A stretch of DNA of 64,000 nucleotides, taken from assembly GCA_963707015.1 (NCBI GenBank), contig CAVPOO010000009.1, forward strand, positions 310,001 to 374,000, given 5' to 3'. This document shows positions 26,582-35,686 of the stretch, in pieces. Numbering within the stretch: position 1 is the stretch's first letter; each line of letters begins with the position of its first letter. The position numbers and the translations under genes were made by a program. The DNA comes from CAVPOO01 sp963707015. Lineage in GTDB: Bacteria; Pseudomonadota; Gammaproteobacteria; Thiohalobacterales; Thiohalobacteraceae. Below the pieces are notes generated by a model. The model saw only the letters and a list, made by a program, of their open reading frames with translations, had not been told where the DNA came from and searched no databases.

Positions 26582-27859
26582 ATGTTACGCGTTGATCTCT
26601 TGGCTCTGGTTTCAGGTGCGTCGCTCCTGGTTGCTGTACTCGCGGGCTGCGGACAGGAAAACAGGTTCGCAGAGCCGCCGCCGCCGAAGGTGACCGTTGC
26701 CCAGCCACTGATCCAGGAAATCACGGACTATCTGGAGTTTACCGGGACCACGGTGGCGTCTGAGTTTGCTGAGGTGCGGGCGCGCGTATCGGGCATACTC
26801 CAGGACATGAATTTCGAGCCGGGCACCGAAGTCGAACAAGGGGCCCCTCTGTTTTTGATTGATCCGGCAGAATACGCGGCGGATTTGCAGGCTGCCCAGG
26901 CCGAGCTCGCGGGTGCCCAGGCACAGTACCGGCGCGCCAACACCGAATTCGAAAGGGCGGAGAAGCTGTTCAAACAGAAGGCAGGCGCCGAAGCGGAGGT
27001 CGTCAAGTGGCAGGTCGAACGCGACGTGACCAGCGCCGACATCCTGCGTGCGCAGGCTAAGGTCGATCGCGCCCAGCTCAATCTCGGCTATACACAGGTG
27101 ACGGCTCCCATTGCGGGGCGGGTGGGTCGCAATCAGGTCGAGGTCGGTAATCTCGTCGGGGAGGGTGAGGCGACGGTCTTGACTGAAGTAACGGACGACG
27201 ATCCGATGTATGTTTATTTCAATCTCAACGAGCGCGATCTGTTGCGCGTCCTGGCAATCTATCGTGCCAAAATGAAAGAAGAAGGGGTGGATCCGGGGAC
27301 GGTTTCTGGGGAGAAACTGGATATACCTCTGTACCTGGGCCTTGCCAATGAAGAGGGCTATCCCCACGAGGGTCGCTACGACTTCGCTGAATCCAGTGTG
27401 GATCCGGATACGGGTACGATCCAGCTGCGCGGTATCTTCGATAACCCGGGACGCCCGCCACCGCTGTTGCCGGGGCTGTTTGCCCGCGTTCGCCTGCCAT
27501 TGGGTACGCGCCCGGATGTGCCGCTGGTCTCGGAGCGGGCGATCGGTAACGACCAGCGGGGCACCTACCTGATGGTGGTCAACGCTGAAAATATGGTTGA
27601 CAGACGCAGTGTGAAGACCGGCCAGCGTATCGATGGCCTGATCATTATCGAAGACGGTCTGCAGAAAGACGAGCGCGTGGTGGTGAAAGGTGTGCAGCGC
27701 GCCCGCCCCGGCCGCAAGGTCGATCCCGAAGCGGCCGACATGGCAGACTTCAGCACAGCCGCCATGATGAAGGCCGCGGAAGAGGCGGAACAGGCGGCCA
27801 GCATAAAGCGCTCAAGCCCCGAGCAGCCGCAGGCCCAGGAAGCCGGCGGTGGACCCTAG
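26582..27859 (+). CDS. RND efflux membrane-fusion (adaptor) lipoprotein
   Basis: A 425-residue HlyD/AcrA-type adaptor with lipobox LAGC (Cys23), a barrel-sandwich domain split around a helical hairpin (about 50-165), and the typical return strand LGYTQVTAPIAGRVGRNQVEVGNLV. A beta-barrel domain and membrane-proximal domain follow (VSERAIGNDQRGTYLMVVN, VVKGVQRARPG). It links the inner membrane pump to an outer membrane channel. The pump gene starts 19 bp after its stop. No TolC-type gene is present in the window, so the outer channel must be encoded elsewhere. Confidence 0.93.
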   Translation: MLRVDLLALVSGASLLVAVLAGCGQENRFAEPPPPKVTVAQPLIQEITDYLEFTGTTVASEFAEVRARVSGILQDMNFEPGTEVEQGAPLFLIDPAEYAADLQAAQAELAGAQAQYRRANTEFERAEKLFKQKAGAEAEVVKWQVERDVTSADILRAQAKVDRAQLNLGYTQVTAPIAGRVGRNQVEVGNLVGEGEATVLTEVTDDDPMYVYFNLNERDLLRVLAIYRAKMKEEGVDPGTVSGEKLDIPLYLGLANEEGYPHEGRYDFAESSVDPDTGTIQLRGIFDNPGRPPPLLPGLFARVRLPLGTRPDVPLVSERAIGNDQRGTYLMVVNAENMVDRRSVKTGQRIDGLIIIEDGLQKDERVVVKGVQRARPGRKVDPEAADMADFSTAAMMKAAEEAEQAASIKRSSPEQPQAQEAGGGP

Positions 27860-27878
27860 CAGCGAGGCCTGAGCGCTC

Positions 27879-30800
27879 ATGTTGTCAAAATTCTTTATCG
27901 AACACCCGATCTTCTCCAGCGTCATCTCGATCGTGATCGTGATCGCCGGCCTGGTATCGGTGGGCGTCCTGCCGATTGCCCAGTTTCCGGACATAGTGCC
28001 ACCCACGGTTGAGGTGTCAGCCGTCTACCCGGGCGCCAATGCGTCGGTGGTCGCGGAGACGGTTGCCGCACCCATCGAGCAGGAGGTCATCGGGGTCGAG
28101 AACATGACCTACATGTCCTCGGTCAGCGCCAGCGATGGCTCCTATACCCTGACCGTGACCTTCGAGGTCGGCACCGACCTGGATATGGCCAATATCCTGG
28201 TGCAGAACCGCGTCACCCTGGCAGAGCCCAAGCTGCCCGAGGAGGTCAAGCGGCAAGGAGTCAGCACCAAGAAAAAATCGCCCAACATCATCGTGATCGC
28301 GTCGCTGTATTCACCCGATGATCGCTTTGACGAAATCTATTTGAGTAACTATGCAACCCTGAATATCAAGGATACCTTGAGTCGCATACCGGGCGTCGGT
28401 GATGTCGGTATCTACCCGGAGAGTGACTACAGCATGCGGATCTGGCTGGATCCGGAACAGCTTAAGGCGCGCAACATGACGACGGCTGAGGTCATTGCAG
28501 CGGTTCGCGAGCAGAACGTCCAGGTCGCTGCCGGCCAGATCGGCCAGCCGCCGGCGCCGGCCGGCCAGAGTTTCCAGTATACGGTCAACGTGCTCGGACG
28601 CCTGTCGGACATCGATCAGTTCGAGGACATCATCATCAAGACGGGTGAGGGTGGCCGCATTACCCGCCTCAGGGATGTGGCCCGTGTCGAACTGGGCGCC
28701 AAGGTCTACGACATCACCTCGCGCTTGAACGGGGCCCCTTCGGCGAGTATCGCCGTCTTCCAGCTGCCCGGCTCCAACGCCCTCGATGTATCAAAGCGGG
28801 TACGCGCCGCGCTGGAGGAGATGCGCGGCTATTTCCCGGAAGGCCTGAAATACGCTATTCCCTACGATACCACCATGTTTGTCGACGCCTCGATCAAACA
28901 GGTCTATATCACCCTGCTGGAGGCGGCGTTACTGGTGTCGCTGGTGCTGTTCCTGTTCCTGCAGGACTGGCGCGCCACCTTGATTCCGGCCGTCACCATC
29001 CCGGTGTCGCTCATCGGCACCCTTGCCGTCATGCTGGCGATGGGATTTTCGCTCAACATGCTCACCCTGTTCGCCCTGGTGCTGGCGATCGGTATTGTGG
29101 TGGACGACGCCATTGTGGTGGTGGAGGCGACGGTGTCCCACATGGAGCGCGGCCTGGACCGAAAGGCCGCTGCCATCAAGGCCATGAGTGAAGTTTCAGG
29201 CCCCGTTATCGCGACCACCCTGGTACTGCTCGCTGTATTCGTGCCCGCAGCCTTCATGCCCGGCATCACCGGCCAGCTCTACCGGCAGTTTGCACTGACC
29301 ATTGCGGTTGCGACTGTCTTCAGCTCCATCAACGCCCTGACCATGAGTCCGGCGCTCGCCGCCCTGGTGCTGCGCCTGCCACCCGAGAAGAAAAACGCCT
29401 TCTTTCGTGGCTTCGACAATTTTTTTCGCAAGACCGAAAACGGCTACACCAACATGACCAAGACGCTGGTTCGCCGCACCGGTTTGATGCTGCTGCTGGC
29501 GCTGGGACTGGTTGGGTTTACGGGTTGGCAGTTCACCCAGCTGCCGACTGGCTTCCTGCCGACCGAAGACCAGGGTTATATGATGGTGCATGTGCAGCTG
29601 CCCGATGCTGCCTCGCAGGAACGTACCAATGAGGTGCTGGACAAGATCGACGCCGTCATTGCCGCAACCGAAGGCGTTGCCGACTGGGTTATCTTCGGTG
29701 GCTATAACCTGATCGACGGGACGGTGTCCTCCAACACCGCCGTGGTGTTCGTGACCCTGACACCCTGGGAGGAACGCGACGACCCCAGCCTCAGACAGGA
29801 AGCGATCCTGGCCAATCTGCAGGGACAGTTCCAGGCGATTGAGGAATCGATTATCTACGCCTTTCTGCCGCCGGCCATCAGCGGGTTGGGTGTTGCCGGC
29901 GGCTTCCAGTTCCAGCTCGAAGACCGCGGCGGTGTCGGCCTGCAGGAGCTGAATGTCATGCTCGATGAAATCCTTCAGGACGGTGAGGCGCAAAGTGGCC
30001 TGACCGGTCTGAACTCGACCTTCCGCATCGATGTACCCCAGCTGTTAGCCAAGGTCGACCGCACCAAGGCCAAGACCCTGGGTATTCCCCTCGACGAGGT
30101 GTTCGGCACGCTGCAGACCTATCTGGGTTCGGCCTATGTCAACGACTTCAACAAGTTTGGACGCACCTGGCAGGTCAAGGTGCAGGCGGATAACCAGTTC
30201 CGCATCAAGCCGGAAGATATCCGCAGCCTGGAAGTGCGTAATGCCAGGGGTGACATGGTCCCCCTGGGGACCCTGATCGACGTCGAGCAGACCGTGGGAC
30301 CGCAGACCATTCTGCGCTACAACCTCTACCCGACCGCTTCCATCACCGGTTCTGCGGCACCGGGCTTCAGCTCCGGGCAGGCGCTCAATCTCATGGAACA
30401 AATGGCCAACGAGAAACTGCCGACTTCGATGGGCTTTGAATGGACCGGCATGTCTTACCAGGAAAAGCAAGTGGGCTCGGAAGCAATCTATATATTCGCG
30501 CTGGCCATCGTGCTGGTGTTCCTGGTGCTGTCCGCGCAGTACGAAAGCTGGAGCAGCCCGGCGGCGGTCATCATGGTGGTCCCGCTGGCGGTGCTCGGCA
30601 CGGTGATCGCCGTCATGATGAAGGGTGCGGATAACAATGTGTATACCCAGATCGGTATTACTCTGCTGATCGCGCTGGCCAGCAAGAACGCCATTCTTAT
30701 TGTCGAATTCGCCATGGCCGAACAGGCGAACGGCAAGGGCATCATCGATGCAGCCGTGGACGCCGCAAAATTGCGCTTCCGGCCGATTCTGATGACCGCC

Positions 30801-31034
30801 ATTTCCTCCATTGCCGGTTTCATGCCGCTGGTGGTCGCCGCCGGTGCAGGCGCGGCCAGCCAGCAGGCCATCGGTGTCGCGGTGGTCGGCGGCATGATCG
30901 CAGCGACCATCATGTCGGTGACCTTCACACCGGTTTTCTATGTCGTCATGAAACGCCTGGGCGAGCGATCTGGCAGCTCGCGGGCAGGGGCAGACGCGGC
31001 AGCGCCTGCGGAACAGGTCTCGAGACCGCAGTGA
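27879..31034 (+). CDS. RND multidrug efflux pump, HAE1 family
   Basis: A 1051-residue inner membrane pump with the full RND plan: TM1 at the N terminus (FFIEHPIFSSVISIVIVIAG), two large periplasmic loops, and 12 membrane helices. TM4 carries the proton-relay pair (GIVVDDAIVVVEATVSHMERG). The periplasmic porter part has PGVGDVGIYPESDYSMRIWLDPEQL, typical of HAE1 (hydrophobe/amphiphile) pumps. It works with the adaptor encoded just upstream. The stop overlaps the next start (ATGA at 31031-31034), so the Na/Pi cotransporter is translationally coupled. A degraded copy of its last ~90 bp lies at 35515-35604. Confidence 0.95.
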   Translation: MLSKFFIEHPIFSSVISIVIVIAGLVSVGVLPIAQFPDIVPPTVEVSAVYPGANASVVAETVAAPIEQEVIGVENMTYMSSVSASDGSYTLTVTFEVGTDLDMANILVQNRVTLAEPKLPEEVKRQGVSTKKKSPNIIVIASLYSPDDRFDEIYLSNYATLNIKDTLSRIPGVGDVGIYPESDYSMRIWLDPEQLKARNMTTAEVIAAVREQNVQVAAGQIGQPPAPAGQSFQYTVNVLGRLSDIDQFEDIIIKTGEGGRITRLRDVARVELGAKVYDITSRLNGAPSASIAVFQLPGSNALDVSKRVRAALEEMRGYFPEGLKYAIPYDTTMFVDASIKQVYITLLEAALLVSLVLFLFLQDWRATLIPAVTIPVSLIGTLAVMLAMGFSLNMLTLFALVLAIGIVVDDAIVVVEATVSHMERGLDRKAAAIKAMSEVSGPVIATTLVLLAVFVPAAFMPGITGQLYRQFALTIAVATVFSSINALTMSPALAALVLRLPPEKKNAFFRGFDNFFRKTENGYTNMTKTLVRRTGLMLLLALGLVGFTGWQFTQLPTGFLPTEDQGYMMVHVQLPDAASQERTNEVLDKIDAVIAATEGVADWVIFGGYNLIDGTVSSNTAVVFVTLTPWEERDDPSLRQEAILANLQGQFQAIEESIIYAFLPPAISGLGVAGGFQFQLEDRGGVGLQELNVMLDEILQDGEAQSGLTGLNSTFRIDVPQLLAKVDRTKAKTLGIPLDEVFGTLQTYLGSAYVNDFNKFGRTWQVKVQADNQFRIKPEDIRSLEVRNARGDMVPLGTLIDVEQTVGPQTILRYNLYPTASITGSAAPGFSSGQALNLMEQMANEKLPTSMGFEWTGMSYQEKQVGSEAIYIFALAIVLVFLVLSAQYESWSSPAAVIMVVPLAVLGTVIAVMMKGADNNVYTQIGITLLIALASKNAILIVEFAMAEQANGKGIIDAAVDAAKLRFRPILMTAISSIAGFMPLVVAAGAGAASQQAIGVAVVGGMIAATIMSVTFTPVFYVVMKRLGERSGSSRAGADAAAPAEQVSRPQ

Positions 31035-32854
31035 ATAGGCCTTGGACACGTGACATGAAAACTCTGCGGCTTCTGGTTTTGACGTCGTCCCGGATGAGAT
31101 TCAGGGCTTTCCTGCTGCTGGCCAGTTTGCTGCTCGGGCTGCTCACCCTGCCGGTGCTTGCGGCAGACAGTGCCGGACAGGACATCGACTGGTTCAAACT
31201 CGGCATGGGCCTGCTGGGTGGCCTGGCGATGTTCCTGTTCGGTATGGAGCAGATGTCGGAAGGTCTCAAGGCGGCCGCCGGCGACAAGCTCAGGGACGTC
31301 CTTTCCCGCCTGACCCGGAACCGGGTGATGGGCGCGGTGACGGGCGCCTTCGTGACGGCCGTGCTCAACTCGTCTTCGGTCACCACGGTGCTGGTCGTCG
31401 GGTTCATCTCCGCCGGGTTCATGACCATGGTCCAGTCGGTGGGCGTGATTATGGGGGCCAACATCGGCAGTACCTTCACGGCTCAGATCGTGGCCTTCAA
31501 TGTGACCCAGTACGCGCTGGTGATGGTGGCCGTCGGTTTTTTCCTGCTATTCACGGCAAAGCAGGACAAGACCCGCTACTACGGCGCCATGCTCATGGGC
31601 CTGGGCCTGGTTTTCTATGGCATGGGCGTCATGGGCGAGGCCATGACGCCGCTGCGCAGCTACCAGCCGTTTCTGGATCTGATGATCAGGATGGAGAATC
31701 CGCTCCTCGGTATCCTGGTCGGTGCCGTGTTCACGGGACTGGTTCAGTCCTCGGCGGCGACCACCGGCATCGCCATCGTCATGGCGACAGAGGGCCTGAT
31801 CTCGCTGCCCGCCGGCATCGCGCTTGCCTTCGGGGCCAACATCGGTACCTGCGTCACGGCCATACTGGCCGCCCTGGGCAAGCCGGTCGAGGCGCTGCGC
31901 GCGGCCATGGTCCACATCATTTTCAATATTGCCGGCGTGCTGCTGTGGGTCATGTTCATCCCCCAGCTGGCGGATTTTGTCGCCGCCATATCACCGGCCT
32001 CGCCGGAGCTTGCCGGCAAGGCCCGCATGGCGGCCGAGGTGCCGCGACAGATCGCCAACGCCCATACCGTGTTCAACGTGGCCAATACCCTGCTGTTTCT
32101 CGGCTTCACCACCTACTTTGCACGCCTGGCCGAGCGGCTGGTGCCGGACCGGCCCGAACCGGAGAAGATCATCATCCGGCCGCGCTACCTGGATGCCGAG
32201 CTCATCGAGGTGCCTGCCATGGCCCTGGAGGGGGTGCGGTTAGAGCTCGGTCACATGGGCGAGATCATCACCGGGATGTTTGCCAGCCTGAGGTCGGCGG
32301 TTGCCGAACGGGACCGGGCGACCTGTGAGCGCGTCCTGAAAATGGATGATCAGGTGGATATCCTGCATGAGGCCATACTCGAGTATCTCAGCGAGATACG
32401 CCAGAACCCCCTGACCGACCGGCAAAGCATGGAATTTCAGGCCCTGATGAGCGCGACCATCAACCTGGAGAGCCTGGCGGACGTGATCGAAACGGAACTG
32501 GTAGACATTGCAGAGAAATTCATCGATCAGGAAGGCGAGCCAAGTGAGGCCACCCAGCTGCTCCTGCGCGACCTGGCCGACAAGGTCTCTCAGGCCATTG
32601 AGGATGTGATCCGCTCGGTGCGGGAGAATGACGAGAAGGCGGCAGAGAATGTCATTGCGGTGAAAGATGAGATCGGGCGTATCGCCGAGGAATTTCTCGT
32701 GCATCAGTCGCAGCGCATGGGCGTCAAGGAAGACCGCCACCTGGCCCTGGTCAGACTGGAGCTGGAGCTGCTCGACAAACTGCGCCAGATGTACACCCTG
32801 ACCAAGCGTATCGCCAAGGAGCTCGTGCCGGACGAGGTGGCCAGCAAGGCCTGA
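31031..32854 (+). CDS. Na/Pi cotransporter family protein with PhoU-like C-terminal domain
   Basis: A 607-residue protein; internal starts at 31055 or 31094 (leader FLLLASLLLGLLTLPVLA) are possible. Residues about 55-390 form the Na/Pi cotransporter domain with its duplicated QSSS-type motifs: LNSSSVTTVLVVGFI and later VQSSAATTGIAIVMATEGLI. Residues about 400-600 form a helical PhoU-like domain. Such NptA/YjbB-like proteins move phosphate with sodium across the inner membrane. It overlaps the RND pump gene by 4 bp and is followed, 158 bp on, by ppk2, which converts polyphosphate. Phosphate handling is likely linked to the downstream gene; the coupling to RND efflux is unusual. Confidence 0.92.
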   Translation: MNRPWTRDMKTLRLLVLTSSRMRFRAFLLLASLLLGLLTLPVLAADSAGQDIDWFKLGMGLLGGLAMFLFGMEQMSEGLKAAAGDKLRDVLSRLTRNRVMGAVTGAFVTAVLNSSSVTTVLVVGFISAGFMTMVQSVGVIMGANIGSTFTAQIVAFNVTQYALVMVAVGFFLLFTAKQDKTRYYGAMLMGLGLVFYGMGVMGEAMTPLRSYQPFLDLMIRMENPLLGILVGAVFTGLVQSSAATTGIAIVMATEGLISLPAGIALAFGANIGTCVTAILAALGKPVEALRAAMVHIIFNIAGVLLWVMFIPQLADFVAAISPASPELAGKARMAAEVPRQIANAHTVFNVANTLLFLGFTTYFARLAERLVPDRPEPEKIIIRPRYLDAELIEVPAMALEGVRLELGHMGEIITGMFASLRSAVAERDRATCERVLKMDDQVDILHEAILEYLSEIRQNPLTDRQSMEFQALMSATINLESLADVIETELVDIAEKFIDQEGEPSEATQLLLRDLADKVSQAIEDVIRSVRENDEKAAENVIAVKDEIGRIAEEFLVHQSQRMGVKEDRHLALVRLELELLDKLRQMYTLTKRIAKELVPDEVASKA

Positions 32855-33012
32855 CCCTTAACTGATTACACAGGTCTTGTCAGGCCAGGGTGGGCGGGGG
32901 CTGCGATGTCCACTCCCGCATTTTCCAGAGGGACACCTTCAGCCGTCCGGCCCGATGGTCATCGCAGGCAGTTCAATCCGGAGAGTGGCGTACAAACGGG
33001 AGATTCGATGCT

Positions 33013-33840
33013 ATGGCGAAGAAGAAAGAGAAACGGACTAAAGCCGTTAAAACGGAGCCCGGGAAAAGGCTGTCGAAAAAGGCCTTCGAGGAAGAACTCG
33101 AAAAGCTCCAGGTAGAGCTCTGCCATCTGCAGAATTGGGTTGTGCAAGAGGGGCTCAGGGTGGTCGTGGTCTTCGAGGGTCGTGACGCCGCCGGCAAAGG
33201 GGGGGTTATTAAACGTATCACCGAGCGCGTAAGTCCGCGCGTGTTCCGCGTGGTGGCCCTGCCGGCTCCGACCGAGCGGGAGAAGACGCAGCTCTACGCG
33301 CAGCGCTACCTCCCACACTTCCCGGCCGCGGGCGAAGTCATCCTGTTCGACCGCAGCTGGTACAATCGTGCCGGTGTCGAACGCGTCATGGGCTTTTGCA
33401 ACCAGTCCCAGTACGACCGGTTTATGCGTGGCTGCCCGCTGTTCGAACGCGACCTGACAGAGGAAGGGATCATTCTGATCAAGTACTTTTTTGACGTCAG
33501 TCAGAAAGTGCAGGAAGAGCGGTTCCTTGCCCGCGCAGAGGACCCCCGCAAGCACTGGAAGCTGAGCCCGATGGATATCGAGTCCTGGGCCCGCTGGTGG
33601 GACTATACCAAAGCCTATGACGCAATGATGAAGGCGACTGATACGGATTATGCCCCATGGTACATGGTCGCGGCCGACGATAAACGCTCCGCACGCCTTA
33701 ACTGCATCTCGCACCTATTGAGCATGATTCCCTACAAGAAGATTCCTTTCGAGCTGCCCGCGCTCCCGAAGCGTCGCAAACGCGGAAAGGATATCCCTGA
33801 CAGATTGGCGTTCACACATACGGTGCCGGAAATTTTCTGA
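33013..33840 (+). CDS. ppk2: Polyphosphate kinase 2
   Basis: A 275-residue PPK2-family enzyme starting at 33013 (GGGAG at 32998-33002, 10 nt before). It has the Walker A motif FEGRDAAGKGG (about residues 55-65), the Walker B/lid region ILFDRSWYNRAGVERVMGFC, and the conserved ending LSPMDIESWARWWDYTKAYD. PPK2 transfers phosphate between polyphosphate and nucleotides, mostly in the direction of NTP or NDP formation. A basic N-terminal tail of about 18 residues precedes the fold. The neighbour upstream is a phosphate transporter, supporting a phosphate storage role. Confidence 0.95.
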   Translation: MAKKKEKRTKAVKTEPGKRLSKKAFEEELEKLQVELCHLQNWVVQEGLRVVVVFEGRDAAGKGGVIKRITERVSPRVFRVVALPAPTEREKTQLYAQRYLPHFPAAGEVILFDRSWYNRAGVERVMGFCNQSQYDRFMRGCPLFERDLTEEGIILIKYFFDVSQKVQEERFLARAEDPRKHWKLSPMDIESWARWWDYTKAYDAMMKATDTDYAPWYMVAADDKRSARLNCISHLLSMIPYKKIPFELPALPKRRKRGKDIPDRLAFTHTVPEIF

Positions 33841-33896
33841 TCCTGCGTGACAAACACCGCTGCCTAACCACCCAGCTCACGGAATTATGCGCAACG

Positions 33897-33937
33897 CAGC
33901 ATAGCAATATTTCGGTGCAGCGTATTGCTATATGCTG
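33897..33937. terminator. Hairpin between convergent ppk2 and membrane-protein genes
   Basis: The arms CAGCATAGCAATA (33897-33909) and TATTGCTATATGCTG (33923-33937) pair with a 2-nt bulge. A T-rich stretch (TTCTTCGTTTCTC) follows on the plus strand. It lies between the ppk2 stop (33840) and the convergent gene end (33949), so it may stop transcripts from both sides. Confidence 0.55.
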
Positions 33938-33948
33938 TTCTTCGTTTC

Positions 33949-34518
33949 TCAGTTAATGATAGCGAGGCTACGTAAAACAATTGCTGTTATATATAAACTC
34001 CAGGCTACCACTACACCATAGACATGTTTTTGATAGCTGTTTGTCTTAAACATAACGATTGCGAGAAAAATGAGCAGTATATTAAAGACAGTCGATCCTG
34101 TTGTACCACGGTGGAATAAGTAATCGGTGCCGATACCCCATGCTTGTATCATGGCGAAAAGAACAAAAAACTGCTGCCTTATATCAAGATAATTTGAGAT
34201 AAGCGTTGCTGGCTTATCATCAACTGTTGCGCATGGTGCAATGATGCGGGTCGTGAAGAACGCCAGTATTGGACCAAGAACGCTGAATAAGAATGTGTCA
34301 TAAGACCATGATTTATATGTGGCGATTAATACGGCGTGCCATGCCATGTTGAAATGAATTATTAACAAAATCACAATCCAGTTGAGGTGCACGGTGGCTA
34401 CTTTAGTATTATTTTTGCTATTTAATATCTCAGCCAGTGACGCGAGTAAATTAGCAAGACCAAAACTCAGGATAGTAATGAACATTAAAGCAACGATGAG
34501 CGTATAAGATATATCCAT
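33949..34518 (-). CDS. AT-rich polytopic membrane protein, unknown
   Basis: A 189-residue protein starting at 34518 (MDISYTLIV); a longer frame to 34617 reads into ISL3 DNA. Five or six membrane helices are visible, for example LIVALMFITILSFGLANLLASL, WIVILLIIHFNMAWHAVLIA and NILLIFLAIVMF. No family recognised. Base composition is markedly AT-rich, with many codons ending in A or T, in contrast to all neighbours. It lies against an ISL3 transposase fragment. Acquisition by transfer is the likely origin. Confidence 0.6.
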   Translation of the reverse strand: MDISYTLIVALMFITILSFGLANLLASLAEILNSKNNTKVATVHLNWIVILLIIHFNMAWHAVLIATYKSWSYDTFLFSVLGPILAFFTTRIIAPCATVDDKPATLISNYLDIRQQFFVLFAMIQAWGIGTDYLFHRGTTGSTVFNILLIFLAIVMFKTNSYQKHVYGVVVAWSLYITAIVLRSLAIIN

Positions 34519-34534
34519 GGTATTTCTTGCCTCG

Positions 34535-35260
34535 TTAGAAGAGTTCGTGGGTAGTTTTCGGGACAGGTGGGGCAGGTAAAGCGCCAAGCGCATGATACAA
34601 GGCGATTTCGGCCGCATAATAGGGCCGGAAACCGTACGCCTTTCTGGTAGTCAGTTTCGCTTTGGTGTTGAAGCCCTCCATGATTCCGCTGGAAAACTGT
34701 CTTTTGGCCCGAAACCAGTTCAGCCGCAGGGGCGTGTGCCGCCTCAGCATCTTGGCCACTTTCTTCATGGGATCGATCTTCGAGCGCATTACCTTGGCGC
34801 ACCATGTATCCAGAAACTGCCCGGCCCAGTAGGGCGATGTGCACGACCAGAAGAGCTGAAACTCTTCCTTCAGAAGGTAACTTCTGACCGATCGGAGATT
34901 GTACTTCAGAACATCCGACAGTTTGGTCTCCTGTTTGTCCGTCAGGTTTTCCGCTCGCTTGAGCAGTGGCCAGCGTGTTTTCGTGAGCACCAGCTCAAAG
35001 CCTTTCTCGTTCAGTTGCTTCGCCTTCTGGGCGTGCACTTCGTCAATCGCCTTGCTCAGGTGTGCCATGATATGGAACCGGTGCAGGACGTGGACAACCT
35101 TCCCCGCCTTCTTGGCAATGACCCTCAGGTCCAGGTTTGGACCAGTCTCCCAGCGCCGCAGTAGCATCAGCCTGAGTCCGACGGGCTCCTGGCGCCGTTT
35201 GCGGACAATCGTGTAGTCTTGCAGCCCCGACGGCCAGCCCGGTGATGTTGGAAGGGACAC
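34535..35260 (-). pseudogene. ISL3-family transposase, C-terminal fragment
   Basis: From about 35130 to 34537 the translation follows the DDE domain of ISL3-family transposases: HRFHIMAHLSKAIDEVH, KRAENLTDKQETKL, LKEEFQLFW, LNWFRAKRQFSSGIMEGFN, TTRKAYGFRPYYAAEIALYH. The N-terminal zinc-finger/HTH region and first catalytic part are missing. In their place the frame begins with unrelated residues, partly from repeat C sequence at 35158-35193 (CAGTAGCATCAGCCTGAGTC). It is therefore a truncated, inactive copy, and the ~240-residue frame is a fusion. Intact ISL3 transposases have about 400 or more residues. Confidence 0.8.
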
Positions 35261-35433
35261 GGGGGTTGAAGAACGCTCTCGTTGGCTGAGTCATCTGAAT
35301 GGTTCGATTTGAGCAATTAATTTATATTTATTGACAATGACTTGTGGAATATTGTTAAGAAGATAGGTGATGTGTCTTGAGGTGCGGCAGCGGATTGCAT
35401 CGGAACCTCCCTAAACAAGAAGACAAGACGATC

Positions 35434-35604
35434 ATGAAACGATTCATCGGCCTGTTGGCCTTAGCCACCTTTCTTTGCCAGGCTGCGATTGCGGCTGGGG
35501 CGCCAGATACCTTGTCGTCATGAAACGCATGGGCGAGCGGTCCGGCACGAGGGCAGGGCAGACGCGGCAGTGCCTGCGGGACAGGTCTCGAAACTGCAGG
35601 GACC
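35434..35604 (+). pseudogene. Chimeric scar: SBP signal peptide joined to RND pump tail
   Basis: Positions 35434-35514 encode MKRFIGLLALATFLCQAAIA then AGAPDT, closely matching the signal peptide and first mature residues of the solute-binding protein at 8227. From about 35515 to 35604 the DNA matches the last ~90 bp of the RND pump gene (30943-31031; VVMKR.GERSG in the shifted frame). The junction puts a TGA at 35521-35523, leaving a 29-residue secreted peptide at most. This is best explained by a deletion that joined paralogues of those two genes. The rest of 35261-35686 holds no gene. Confidence 0.75.
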
Positions 35605-35686
35605 GAGTCTCCCGCTCGCGCAGTGAATCAAACGCGGTGAATCAGACCCGGCAACCATCGGCGAGTCTCCTTAAGGAAATCGGCGC

